A stretch of 64,000 bases of DNA, taken from assembly GCF_013376005.1 (NCBI RefSeq), contig NZ_JABMJK010000001.1, forward strand, positions 248,001 through 312,000. The letters are read 5' to 3'. The translations under genes and the position numbers were made by a program. Below are positions 17,033 through 26,422 of the stretch, one piece after another; within the stretch, counting starts at the first letter, position 1; each line of letters opens with the position of its first letter. The stretch is from Duganella sp. SG902. Its GTDB lineage: Bacteria; Pseudomonadota; Gammaproteobacteria; Burkholderiales; Burkholderiaceae_D. The notes under the pieces were generated by a model. The model was not told the origin of the DNA. It searched no databases and saw nothing but the letters and a program-made list of their open reading frames with translations.

Positions 17033-18544
17033 TCAAGCGGCGGCGGTGCCGATCTGTTTTGCGATGAAGGCGGCATGGCCGGGCATGGCGCCGGCCGCGC
17101 GCTGGATAGTATCGCGCATGCGCGTGAAGTGCAGGTGCAGGGCCTGCTGGTCCATCAGGTCGATCAGCGGATCGCCAGCCTGCGGCGTCACGCCCAGGCC
17201 CATCAGGATGGACACATGCGACGACACCGAGAATCCCTGCTGGTCGTAGATGACGACGCGCCCGCTTTCGCGGAACACCTCGATCTGGTGGCGCAGCGTG
17301 TCGGGCACCGGCATGTTGGCGCAGTAGCGCCAGAACTCGCTGTCGTCGCGCTGCGTGACCTTGTAGTGCAGGATCACGAAGTCGCGCACGTACTCGTAGC
17401 GCTGCGCCACCAGCCGGTTGAACTCCTCCGCCAGCGCCGGGCGGAAGTCGCGGTCCGGGAAGTATTGCAGCAGCCAGCCGACCGCGTTCTCGATCATGTT
17501 GATGCTGGTCGATTCCAGCGGCTCGAGGAAGCCGCCCGACAAACCGATCGCCACGCAATTCTTGATCCACGATTTGCGCCGGCGGCCGGTGGTGAAGCGC
17601 AGCTGGCGCGGCTCGTCGAGCGCGCGCTCGTCCAGCCCCGTCAACAGCACGCGCGCCGCCTCGGCGTCGCTGATAAAGCTGTTGCAGTACACATGGCCGT
17701 TGCCGGTGCGGTGCTGCAGCGGAATGCGCCAGGTCCAGCCGGCGCTGCTGGCGGTCGAGGTGGTGTACGGCGTCAACGGTTCCACCCGCGCGCACGGCAC
17801 GGCCTGGGCGCTGTTACAGGGCAGCATGGCGCTCCAGTCCTCGTAGCCGGCCTTGTACACGCCCTCGATCAGCAGGCCGCGGAAGCCCGAGCAGTCGATG
17901 AACAGGTCGCCCTCGACGCGGCGGCCATCGGTCAGGCGCACCGCCGTGATGAAGCCGGTTTCCGGATGCTGGTCGACGCCGTCGATGGTGGCTTCGATGC
18001 GTTGCACGCCGCGCTCCATGGCGTACTCGCGCAGGTAGGCGGCGTACAGGCTGGCGTCAAAATGGAAGGCGTAGGAATAGCCACTGGTGACCGTGCCCTG
18101 CTCTCCATACGGTGGAATGAAACGGTTGGCGCGCGCCATGGCGGTGGTCATCGACCACGCCTCGTACGACGGCATGTCAGGGAACTGGCGCGCCAGGTGC
18201 AGCCAGTACAGATACGCCGGCCGGTTGTCGATGGCCGGGCCGAAGTCGCCGAAGCCGTGGAAGAAACGGTTGCCGCGATGGCCCCAGTCCTTGAACTCGA
18301 TGCCCAGCTTGAAGGTGGCCTGGGTGCGGCGCACGAAGTCGGCGCCGTCCAGGCCCAGCGCCAGGTTGTAATAGCGGATCGAGGGCAGCGTGGCCTCGCC
18401 CACGCCGACCGTGCCGATGTCGGCCGACTCGATCAGCGTGACCTGGCACGACTTGCCGAGGCGTAGCGCCAGCGGCGCGGCGGTCATCCAACCCGCCGTG
18501 CCGCCGCCCACAATGACAATCCTTTGAAGTGCCTTGTCGGACAT
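17033..18544 (-). CDS. Flavin-dependent (tryptophan-type) halogenase
   Basis: 503-aa member of the tryptophan halogenase family. The N-terminus has the FAD motif GGGTAGW (13-19). K79, in ATFKLG, is at the position of the catalytic lysine of PrnA. The halogenase motif WxWxIP is present as WTWRIP (270-275), and EPLEST (341-346) holds the conserved glutamate E344. The enzyme needs reduced flavin, but no flavin reductase is adjacent. It sits between a TonB receptor and fucosidase with gaps of nine bases on each side. Such halogenases recur in TonB/glycan operons of Caulobacter- and Xanthomonas-type bacteria with unknown substrates. Confidence 0.9.
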   Translation of the reverse strand: MSDKALQRIVIVGGGTAGWMTAAPLALRLGKSCQVTLIESADIGTVGVGEATLPSIRYYNLALGLDGADFVRRTQATFKLGIEFKDWGHRGNRFFHGFGDFGPAIDNRPAYLYWLHLARQFPDMPSYEAWSMTTAMARANRFIPPYGEQGTVTSGYSYAFHFDASLYAAYLREYAMERGVQRIEATIDGVDQHPETGFITAVRLTDGRRVEGDLFIDCSGFRGLLIEGVYKAGYEDWSAMLPCNSAQAVPCARVEPLTPYTTSTASSAGWTWRIPLQHRTGNGHVYCNSFISDAEAARVLLTGLDERALDEPRQLRFTTGRRRKSWIKNCVAIGLSGGFLEPLESTSINMIENAVGWLLQYFPDRDFRPALAEEFNRLVAQRYEYVRDFVILHYKVTQRDDSEFWRYCANMPVPDTLRHQIEVFRESGRVVIYDQQGFSVSSHVSILMGLGVTPQAGDPLIDLMDQQALHLHFTRMRDTIQRAAGAMPGHAAFIAKQIGTAAA

Positions 18545-18553
18545 GTCAGGCCA

Positions 18554-21553
18554 TCAGAAGTTGTAGTGCGCCTGCAAGGTGAAGCTGCGGCCGGTGTAGA
18601 ACGCGCCCTTCTCCTTGAAGCCGATGTTCTGCTGCATGTACTGCTTGTACAGCGCATTGGTCAGGTTGCGCGCCTCGAAGGCCACGCTCAGGTCCTCGGT
18701 CACCTTGTAGTGGATGCCCATGTCGAGCTGGCCGTAGGCCCCGCCCCACACCGGCAGCGCATAGTTGACCGACGAGATCTGGCCTTTGGTGGCGCTGTTC
18801 GGGTTGGCGTCGACGCCGTCGCTGCCGTTGGCGCCGTAGGCGTTGGCGGCCTGCAGGTACTTCGAGCGCCAGCTGTAGGCCAGGCGCGCCGACACCGGAC
18901 CGCGGTCGAACAGCAAGGCCAGGTTGTAGGCGTTCTTGGACATGCCGGTCATCGGCAGGTTGGTGGCGTTCAGCACGCGGCCATCGGTGTCGCAGCCGCC
19001 GATGTTGGCCGCCAGCGAGGAATCGAGGTCGCCCTTCGGCGTGCACCAGACGCGGTTGAGCGGCTTGTACATGCGCATGCGGCTGTCGATATAGGTGTAG
19101 TTGCCCGACACGCCGAAGCCATTCATCCAGTCCGGCAGCTTGTCGAAGTACTGCTGGTAGCCGATCTCCAGGCCGGTGGCGCGGCCCTTGGCGCCGTTGA
19201 CCGGCGACGTGATCAGGAAATCGTGCCCCACACCGGCGGTGTCCTTCAGCGTGACCGAAGTGGTCTGGCCGATGATGATGTCCTTGATCTGCTTGTTGAA
19301 CAACGCCACCGTGAACGAGCTGCTGCGGCCGAAGTAGTACTCGCCGGTCAGGTCGAAGTTGTTGGACAGCGTCGGCTTGAGCAACGGGTTGCCCTTGGCG
19401 GTGCCGGTGTAGTCGATCGAATCCAGCACCGGCAGGCCGCCAGGGTCCTGGTGGGTGTGGACGTTCTGGTTGAGCGTGGTGTAGGTCTGCATCTGGTAGA
19501 AGTCCGGCCGCGTCATGCCCTTGGACAGGGCGGCGCGGAACTGCAGCTGCTCGCTGGTCTTCATGCGCAGATTCAGGCTCGGCAGCACGTTGTTGTAGCT
19601 GTTGTCGAAGTCCTGGCGCTGCGATTGCGCCGGGATCACCGGCACGCCGATCACGGTCGAGGTCGGCGGCGCGAACAGCTGGTAGCCGCCGGCCGTCATG
19701 TCGGTGTGCACCACGCGCACGCCGACGTTGCCGTCCACCGGATACTGCCATTTGTCGAAGCCGAAGCGCAGCTGCGCATAGGCCGCCTGGGTGCGCTCCT
19801 TCTGCTCGTTCAGGCCGGTGGCGTCGCCATACGGCGCCGGGGTCCACGGTGCCTGGGTGCACGGCGTCTTGCACACCAGCTGGGTGTAGTTGTGCAGCTT
19901 GGCGAAGTTGGTCGGCACGTTGCCGGTCATCGCCATGTCCGGCACGATCACGGTCGGGATGCCGAATTTGCCGCCGAAGAAGTTGGAGAAATTCTGCGTG
20001 GTGGTATTGCCGGCGAAGCGAGGATCGTTCAGGTAGGCGAACTGGCTCAGCGGCTGCCACGAATCGCCCACCGCCCATGGCTGGCTGATCTGGGTCCACT
20101 CGGTGTCATGGGTCGAGCGGGTCAAGGCCTCGCGCTCGGTGGCGCGCAGGCCGAAGCGCACGTCGTTCAGCACCGGATCGTCAAACGTATACTTGGCGTC
20201 GATGCGGCCGGTCTTGAGGGTGGCGTCGGCCTTGTCGCGGTGCTCCTGGGTGAAGCCCCAGTACCAGTTGGCCGGATTGACCAGGGCCGCGCGGTCGCTG
20301 TCGTCAAACGTGACGCGGATCGGCGAGGCGCCCAGGTTCAGCGTTTCCTTCGGGATGAAGCCGCCCAGGCCGACGGTGTTGTCGTAACCCTCGGTGGTGG
20401 CCTTGACGTATTGCAGGTCGGTGCGCAGGGTCCACTGGCTGGAGGCGCGCCAGGCCAGGTTCCACGAGATGTCGCGGGTGTCGGCGGTGCGGCCGGTGGC
20501 GCGCGCGGCGCTGCCGATGTTGACGCCGCCCTCGCTCGGATCGCGCAGCACGCCGGTCAGCAGCGCCCCCTGGTCGTCGAAGGTGGCGCCCGGGTCCAGC
20601 GTGGTCACGCTGGCCTGGCCGGCCTGGAAGAAGCCGTTCTCGGTGGTGCTGATCTTGTACCTGGAGCGGAAATAGGTCAGCGCCGACGACAGCGTGTCCT
20701 TCTTCCACTGCAGCGCGCCGTACAGGCCGTCGCGGTCGCGGTTGAAGTCATTGGTGGTGAAGCCGATGCCGCCCGGCGCCCAGCGCGTCTTGCCGCTGGT
20801 GTCGCCCACCACGATGTTGTTGCGCGGGATGTAAGGGCCGACCGACAAGCCGTCGCTGCGGGTGTTGATGCGCGAGTGCGCCAGGTCGATCAGCGCGCCA
20901 AACTGGCCCAGGCTGGTGTCCCAGCGGTCCGACAGCATGCCGGAGAACGAGGGCGAAGTCTTGCCGCGCAGGTCCGAGCGCGCCGCCTCCACCGACAGGG
21001 CGCCCTTGCGGCCCTTGAAGTCGAACGGCAGCGCGGTGCGCAGGTTGACCAGGCCGCCGATGCCGCCCTCGATCTGCTCGGCCGACGGGTTCTTGTAGAC
21101 GTCGACGCCGGCCATCAGCTCGGGCGGCACGTCCTCGAAGCTGAGCGAGCGGCCGCCGTTGGCCGAGAACGAGTCGCGGCCGTTCAGTTCCGAGCGCACG
21201 TAGCTCAGGCCGCGGATCGACACGCCGGTGCCCTCGGCGGCGAAGCGCTGGATGCCGTCGCCCACGCCCTGCTGCGGATCGACGCGGTTCATGGTGCGGT
21301 CGATGGTGACGCCGACGATGCGCTGCAGCACCTCGGTCACCGATTTGTCGGGCAGCTTGCCGATGTCGTCGGCCACCACCGAGTCGACGATCTCGTCGGC
21401 GTTCTGCTTGATCTTTTGCGCCGACTCCAGCGCGGCGCGCTGGCCCACCACCATCACGGTGGTCGGCTCGGACTGGGCAAACGCCATGCCGCTGGTCATC
21501 AACGCCAGCTGCGCCACGCCAAGCGCGATGGCGGTCTTCTTAAGCTGTTTCAC
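18554..21553 (-). CDS. TonB-dependent outer-membrane receptor
   Basis: 999-aa receptor with signal peptide (about 1-26, MTSGMAFAQ). A TonB-box-like region TTVMVVGQ precedes a plug (DKSVTEVLQRIVGVTIDRT, VSIRGL, VDVYKNPSAEQIEGGIGGLV). A long 22-strand-type barrel ends in aromatic F (QAHYNF). The FAEGTGVSIRGLSYVRSELNG pattern is typical of receptors in saccharide loci. The start is GTG with GGAG ten bases upstream. The gene leads a run with the halogenase, GH29 and GH97, suggesting uptake of a galactose/fucose-bearing oligosaccharide. Confidence 0.92.
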   Translation of the reverse strand: MKQLKKTAIALGVAQLALMTSGMAFAQSEPTTVMVVGQRAALESAQKIKQNADEIVDSVVADDIGKLPDKSVTEVLQRIVGVTIDRTMNRVDPQQGVGDGIQRFAAEGTGVSIRGLSYVRSELNGRDSFSANGGRSLSFEDVPPELMAGVDVYKNPSAEQIEGGIGGLVNLRTALPFDFKGRKGALSVEAARSDLRGKTSPSFSGMLSDRWDTSLGQFGALIDLAHSRINTRSDGLSVGPYIPRNNIVVGDTSGKTRWAPGGIGFTTNDFNRDRDGLYGALQWKKDTLSSALTYFRSRYKISTTENGFFQAGQASVTTLDPGATFDDQGALLTGVLRDPSEGGVNIGSAARATGRTADTRDISWNLAWRASSQWTLRTDLQYVKATTEGYDNTVGLGGFIPKETLNLGASPIRVTFDDSDRAALVNPANWYWGFTQEHRDKADATLKTGRIDAKYTFDDPVLNDVRFGLRATEREALTRSTHDTEWTQISQPWAVGDSWQPLSQFAYLNDPRFAGNTTTQNFSNFFGGKFGIPTVIVPDMAMTGNVPTNFAKLHNYTQLVCKTPCTQAPWTPAPYGDATGLNEQKERTQAAYAQLRFGFDKWQYPVDGNVGVRVVHTDMTAGGYQLFAPPTSTVIGVPVIPAQSQRQDFDNSYNNVLPSLNLRMKTSEQLQFRAALSKGMTRPDFYQMQTYTTLNQNVHTHQDPGGLPVLDSIDYTGTAKGNPLLKPTLSNNFDLTGEYYFGRSSSFTVALFNKQIKDIIIGQTTSVTLKDTAGVGHDFLITSPVNGAKGRATGLEIGYQQYFDKLPDWMNGFGVSGNYTYIDSRMRMYKPLNRVWCTPKGDLDSSLAANIGGCDTDGRVLNATNLPMTGMSKNAYNLALLFDRGPVSARLAYSWRSKYLQAANAYGANGSDGVDANPNSATKGQISSVNYALPVWGGAYGQLDMGIHYKVTEDLSVAFEARNLTNALYKQYMQQNIGFKEKGAFYTGRSFTLQAHYNF

Positions 21554-21667
21554 TTGATCGTCTCCGAATATTTTTATGGACTAGGTTCATGGATTGTAGG
21601 AACAGCACCTGTCACTCACAATTATGAAAAACGTTAAAACAACAGACAAAATTCGCCAGCGGCGGCC

Positions 21668-22861
21668 TTAACCGCAAGCGAGCATGCGCTCTCCCAGCGC
21701 GCGCTCGCGGTAGGCGCGCGGCGTGCAGCCAAGCTCGCGCTTGAACACCAGGTGCAGGTACTGGATCGACGTGAAGCCGCTGCCCAGCGCCACCTCGGCG
21801 ATGCTGCGCTCGCTCTCGAGCCCGGCCTTGGCGGCGTCCAGCTTGTAGCGCAGGATGACGTCGTGCACGCTGCAACCGAGCTCGCGCCGGAAATAGGTTT
21901 CCAGCGACGAGCGCGACACGCCGACATGCTCGGCCACCTGGTGGGTCTTGATGCCCTGGCAGGCGTACTGGCGGATGAAGTGGCGCGCGCGCATCACCTG
22001 CGGATGGCGGATCACCTGGTGCTGGCTGGAGGCGGCCGACTGGACGCCGGCCGGCGGCACCAGCACGCGCGGGCTGTCCAGCTGCACGCCGTGCAGCATG
22101 CGGTCGAGCAGGCTGGCGGCGGTGCGCCCCATTTCCTGCGCGCCCTGGATCACCGAGCTGAGCGGAATGCGCGTCAGCATGCGCACCAGCGGGTCGTTGT
22201 CGATGCCGATCAGCGCCACCTGCTCCGGCACCTCGATGCCGGCCAGCAGGCAGGCCTGCAGCAGCTGGCGCGCGCGCGCGTCGTTGACGGCGATGATGCC
22301 GATCGGCTTGGGCAGGCTGCGCAGCCAGTCCACCTGGCCGCGCACCGCCTCGTCCCATTCCTGCACGCTGGTCTCGCAGCCGCGGAAGATCTCGGCCGAC
22401 ATGCCGTCGCGCGACATCAGGCCGCGGAAGGCCTTCTCGCGTTCCTGGGCCCAGCGGTTGTGCGCCGACTCCGGCAGGCTGAACATGGCGAAGCGGTGCA
22501 GGCCGGTGTCCACCAGGTGGTTGTAGGCCGCCTTGATCAGCGCGCAGTTGTCGGTGGCCACGTACGGCACGCCGGCCGGATAGTCGTCCGGGTCGGCGTA
22601 CGAGCCGCCGACCGCCACCACCGGCACCTTGCAGCGCGCCAGCGCGTTGGCGACCGCCGGATCATCCATGTCGGCGATGATGCCGTCGCCCTGCCAGTGC
22701 TCGATGCCGCCCAGGCGCAGGCGGAAATCCTCCTCCAGAAACAGTTCCCAGGTGGTGCGCCGGCTGGACAGGTAGGCGGCGATTCCCGAGATCACTTCAC
22801 GGTCGAATATCTTGTTCGCGTTAAACAGCAGCGCGATCCGATGGGCTTTGCTGGTCTTCAT
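21668..22861 (-). CDS. XylR-type transcriptional regulator (periplasmic-binding + AraC HTH)
   Basis: 397-aa regulator. Residues 8-280 are a LacI/periplasmic-binding-like sensor (RIALLFNANKIFDREVISGI, YVATDNCALIKAAYNHL). The C-terminus is a double AraC helix-turn-helix (VAEHVGVSRSSLETYFRRE and IAEVALGSGFTSIQYLHLVF). This is the architecture of E. coli XylR, which senses xylose. AGGAGG precedes the ATG. It lies 24 bp after the GH3 gene and 114 bp before the TonB receptor, so it is the likely local activator. Xylose sensing fits the GH31 enzyme near 58 kb. Confidence 0.88.
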   Translation of the reverse strand: MKTSKAHRIALLFNANKIFDREVISGIAAYLSSRRTTWELFLEEDFRLRLGGIEHWQGDGIIADMDDPAVANALARCKVPVVAVGGSYADPDDYPAGVPYVATDNCALIKAAYNHLVDTGLHRFAMFSLPESAHNRWAQEREKAFRGLMSRDGMSAEIFRGCETSVQEWDEAVRGQVDWLRSLPKPIGIIAVNDARARQLLQACLLAGIEVPEQVALIGIDNDPLVRMLTRIPLSSVIQGAQEMGRTAASLLDRMLHGVQLDSPRVLVPPAGVQSAASSQHQVIRHPQVMRARHFIRQYACQGIKTHQVAEHVGVSRSSLETYFRRELGCSVHDVILRYKLDAAKAGLESERSIAEVALGSGFTSIQYLHLVFKRELGCTPRAYRERALGERMLACG

Positions 22862-22885
22862 GATGCATGTCTCCTCCTTTTTGTT

Positions 22886-25114
22886 TTATCTCGGCAGGGG
22901 CTTGCCGTTCACGTCGTAGCTGGCCTCCCGCAGACGTACCACCACGCTGGCGGCCGGATCGGCGCCAGCGTCGGCAGCCAGCGTCAGGCGATAGTCGCCG
23001 GCTGCCACTTTCCAGCGCTTGCTGGCCGAGTCATACATGGCCAGCAGACGCGGATCGATCGTGACCGTGGCGGTCGCGCTGGCGCCCGGCATCAAGTCCA
23101 CCTTCTTGAAACCGGCCAGGCGCTTGGGCGCTTCCCATTGCGCGCCGAGCGGCGCCACATACACTTGCGCCACTTCCTTGCCGCGCAGCTTGCCGCTGTT
23201 GCGCACCGTGAACGACGCGCTCAGCACGTCGCCGTTGACGCTGGCGCGCAGGCCGGACAGGGCGAAGCTGGTGTAGGACAGGCCATGGCCAAACGGGAAC
23301 AGCGGCTTCATGCCCTTCAGGTCGAACCACTTGTAGCCGACCGCCGCGCCCTCGTGATAGTCGATGTCGAAACGGCGGTCCTCGACCTGCGGATAGCCAT
23401 CCAGCACCGGGCGCGGCAACTGCTCCACCGAGGCCGGGAAGGTGGCCGGCAGGTGGCCGGACGGATTGACCTCGCCAAACAGCACGCTGGCGATGGCCTC
23501 GCCGCCGCTGCTGCCCGGATACCAGGCCTCCAGCACGGCCGGCACCTGCGCCAGCCACGGCATGGTGACCGGGCCGCCGGTCTGCAGCACAACCACCGTA
23601 CGCGGGTTGGCGGCGGCCACCGCCGCGATCAGCGCGTCCTGGCCCTGCGGCAGCGCCAGGTCGGGCACGTCGAACGCCTCGCCGGTCCACTGGGTGGCGA
23701 ACACCAGCACCACGTCGCTGTCGCGCGCCAGCGCGGCGGCGGCGGCCGGATCGGCGCCGTCGGCGTAGCGCACCTGCGCCTGCGGCAGGCGCCGCTGGAT
23801 GGCTTTCAGCGGCGACGATGGGTAATACATGACCGGTCCCGGCCAGGTCTTCGGCTCCAGCCCCGGCACGGCGTTGCCGCCCTCCGGATACACCAGCGAG
23901 GAGCCGCCGCCGGCCAGCACGCCGCGGTCGGCGTAGCCGCCGATCACGGCCACGCGTTTGACGCCGCGCGCCAGCGGCAGCACGCCGCCCTGGTTTTTCA
24001 ATAGCACCATGCCGTCCTGGGCGTCGCGCAGCGACACCGCCGCGTTGGCCTTGGCGTCGATCGGCGGCGCGGCCGGCGCCTCCACCAGCCCGTGCGCGAA
24101 CATGGCGTACAGCACGCGGCGCGCCATGTCGTCCAGGCGCGACTGCGGCACCCAGCCGTTGAGCACGGCTTCCTTGAGCGGCGCGGCGAAATAGTCGGCC
24201 AGGTCGAACGGCATGCCCGATTGCTGGTCGAGACCGGCGTTGGCGGCCGGTATGGTGCTGTGGGTGGCGCCCCAGTCCGACATCACCCAGCCCTTGAAGC
24301 CCCAGTCCTGCTTGAGCACCTCGCTCAGAAGGTAAGCGTTTTCGCAGGCGTGCACGCCGTTCAGGCGGTTGTACGAACACATGACGGCGCCCGGCTGGCC
24401 CTGCTCGTTGGCGATCTGCAGCGCCAGCAGGTCGGACATGCGCGAGGCCGCCTCGTCGATCTTGACGTTGAGCGTGGTGCGGCCGCTTTCCTGGTCGTTC
24501 AGGGCGAAATGCTTGAGGGTGGACACCACGCGGTTGGACTGGATGCCGCGGATCTGCGCGCCGACGATCTGGCCGGCCAGCAGCGGGTCCTCGCCGGCGT
24601 ATTCAAAGTTGCGGCCGTTGCGCGGCTCGCGCATCAGGTTGACGCCGCCGGCCAGCATGACATTGAAGCCGCGCGCGCGCGCCTCGGCGCCGATCATGGC
24701 GCCGCCGGCGTAGGCGCCGTCCAGGTCCCAGGTGGCGGCGGTGGCCAGGCCCGACGGCAGCGCCGTGCCCGGCCGCGCGTTCGGGCCGGCCTGGCTGGCG
24801 ACGCCGAGGCCGGCGTCGGTTTCCCACAGGTGGGGGATGCCCAGCCGCGGCACGCCGTAGACGAAACCGGCCGACTGATTGTGCGACTCGGGCGGCCGCG
24901 TGTATTTTTTCGACTCCATGTCGGAGCCGAGGTAACCGAACACCAGCTTGAGCTTCTCGTCCTGCGTCATGGCGGCCAGCGCCAGCTCGGCGCGGCGGTC
25001 CGGACTGAGCCGGGTATCGCTCCATGGATGGGCCGTCTCCGCGGCCGACAGGGTGGTGCAGCACATGGCCACGATGGCCGGCCACATCCGGATTATTGTA
25101 TTTTTAAAACGCAT
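22886..25114 (-). CDS. GH3 beta-glucosidase-like enzyme
   Basis: Secreted 742-aa GH3 enzyme, signal peptide about 1-25. The (beta/alpha)8 domain has KHFALNDQE (about 201-209) and nucleophile D280 in GWVMSDWGATHS. The alpha/beta sandwich has VLVFATQWTGEAFD and GGPVTMPWL. A fibronectin III-like C-terminal domain (FTVRNSGKLRGKEVAQVYV) completes the usual layout. Likely releases terminal beta-linked glucose from oligosaccharides; beta-xylosidase activity cannot be excluded. AGGAG precedes the ATG. Probably co-transcribed with the XylR-type regulator. Confidence 0.88.
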   Translation of the reverse strand: MRFKNTIIRMWPAIVAMCCTTLSAAETAHPWSDTRLSPDRRAELALAAMTQDEKLKLVFGYLGSDMESKKYTRPPESHNQSAGFVYGVPRLGIPHLWETDAGLGVASQAGPNARPGTALPSGLATAATWDLDGAYAGGAMIGAEARARGFNVMLAGGVNLMREPRNGRNFEYAGEDPLLAGQIVGAQIRGIQSNRVVSTLKHFALNDQESGRTTLNVKIDEAASRMSDLLALQIANEQGQPGAVMCSYNRLNGVHACENAYLLSEVLKQDWGFKGWVMSDWGATHSTIPAANAGLDQQSGMPFDLADYFAAPLKEAVLNGWVPQSRLDDMARRVLYAMFAHGLVEAPAAPPIDAKANAAVSLRDAQDGMVLLKNQGGVLPLARGVKRVAVIGGYADRGVLAGGGSSLVYPEGGNAVPGLEPKTWPGPVMYYPSSPLKAIQRRLPQAQVRYADGADPAAAAALARDSDVVLVFATQWTGEAFDVPDLALPQGQDALIAAVAAANPRTVVVLQTGGPVTMPWLAQVPAVLEAWYPGSSGGEAIASVLFGEVNPSGHLPATFPASVEQLPRPVLDGYPQVEDRRFDIDYHEGAAVGYKWFDLKGMKPLFPFGHGLSYTSFALSGLRASVNGDVLSASFTVRNSGKLRGKEVAQVYVAPLGAQWEAPKRLAGFKKVDLMPGASATATVTIDPRLLAMYDSASKRWKVAAGDYRLTLAADAGADPAASVVVRLREASYDVNGKPLPR

Positions 25115-25237
25115 GCGTCTCCTCGGATGGCAACAGATAAACTATCTGAAGGATAGTGAGATCCGTCGCGCCGAAGTAACGCTGAGAGTGAAATTGCTAC
25201 TAAAAACCCGTTTGTTTTATTTTTTCGGACATTAATG

Positions 25238-26422
25238 TTAGCCCGGTTCCGCCGCCTCCTCCACCGTCGCCACGCCCCGCTTGCAGGCGTCGCGGAAGGC
25301 CTTGGGGGTGCAGCCGTATTCCTCCTTGAACAGCTTGTTGAAGTACGAGACATTGCCGTAACCGACCGAATAGGCGATCTCGGCCACGGCGGCCGACTCT
25401 TTCTCCGCCAGCAGCCGCGCCGCCTCGGTCAGGCGCAATTTGTTGACGTAGCCGCTGAAGGTGTACCCCAGCTCGGCCTTCAGCAATTCCCCCACCTTGG
25501 TCCGGTTGACCCCGGTTTGCTCGACCACGGTGTCGAGCTCCAGCGCGGGATCGGCGTATTTGCTGCCGATAAACTGCAGGATGGCGGTTTTTTCCTTGTC
25601 GCGGTGCGGTTCCAGCGACAACTGCTGGTAGGCGACAAACGGCAAGTCCTTCTGCAGCCGCTCGCGCACGTCCTCGGTCAGCACGCCGGCATGGCGCAGG
25701 AAGAACCACAGGCCGAAGCCGCCCCAGGCCAGCGACAGCGTCACCGCCAGCAAGCCCAGGTAGCGGTAATCGCGCCCCTCCAGCTCCAGCGCGCTGACCT
25801 CGACCGCCATCGGCTTGCCGCGCGGGCTCTGGAAGGTGCTGCCGATGGTCAGCTTGGTGACCTTGTCAAGTTTATACGACTGGCGCGACAGGTCGAGGTT
25901 GACCAGGTAAAACCACCAGTGCGGCGTTTCCAGCCGGGTCAGGTCGATCTCGACCTTGGACTCGTTCTTATTACAGGAAAAGTACGCCAGCGACGGCCGG
26001 TAGTTCAGATATTCCTTGCCCGGGATGACGCGCTCGAAGGTGTAGGCGCTGAACATCAAGGTGTTGGCCGGCGAGCATTTGACCCGCAGCGCGAGCGCGC
26101 TGTAGCGCGACAGGTCAACGTGGGTGGGCTTGCCCTTGCGGTCGCGGAACACCAGTTCGATCGCCGCGAACGGCTGCTCGGCCTTGTCGGAAATGCTGAA
26201 CTCATACTTCAAGCGTTGCGGATCGTCCTGGATGTTCACGGTGGCCGGCCCGCCGGGGCGCGCCTCCCAGCTGGGCACCGGCTGCCACGGCAGCGGGCTG
26301 CCCTTGATCGGCAACATCGGCACCAGCAGATAACTTTGCGCCAGACAGAAGTAACTGAACAGCAGGCTGGCGACCAATAAACACAAGCACGCGATCAGCG
26401 CTTTTTTATAAAATGCATACAT
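25238..26422 (-). CDS. Membrane-anchored AraC-family regulator with periplasmic sensor
   Basis: 394-aa protein from ATG 26422 (MYAFYKKAL); the frame extends 12 codons to a TTG. A first hydrophobic helix lies at about 8-28 and a second at about 210-232 (LGLLAVTLSLAWGGFGLWFF). Between them is a roughly 180-residue beta-rich region predicted to be periplasmic. A C-terminal AraC domain (about 290-380; VVEQTGVNRTKVGELL, IAYSVGYGNVSYFNKLF) follows. So it looks like a one-component transmembrane sensor-regulator. It stands between GH3 and GH42. The ligand is unknown; a jelly-roll carbohydrate-binding fold is only a guess. Confidence 0.8.
   Translation of the reverse strand: MYAFYKKALIACLCLLVASLLFSYFCLAQSYLLVPMLPIKGSPLPWQPVPSWEARPGGPATVNIQDDPQRLKYEFSISDKAEQPFAAIELVFRDRKGKPTHVDLSRYSALALRVKCSPANTLMFSAYTFERVIPGKEYLNYRPSLAYFSCNKNESKVEIDLTRLETPHWWFYLVNLDLSRQSYKLDKVTKLTIGSTFQSPRGKPMAVEVSALELEGRDYRYLGLLAVTLSLAWGGFGLWFFLRHAGVLTEDVRERLQKDLPFVAYQQLSLEPHRDKEKTAILQFIGSKYADPALELDTVVEQTGVNRTKVGELLKAELGYTFSGYVNKLRLTEAARLLAEKESAAVAEIAYSVGYGNVSYFNKLFKEEYGCTPKAFRDACKRGVATVEEAAEPG

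Noticed and set aside
17033-18544. Halogenase as part of a secondary-metabolite gene cluster
   Set aside because: Neighbours are a TonB receptor and glycosidases; no PKS, NRPS or tailoring genes were seen.
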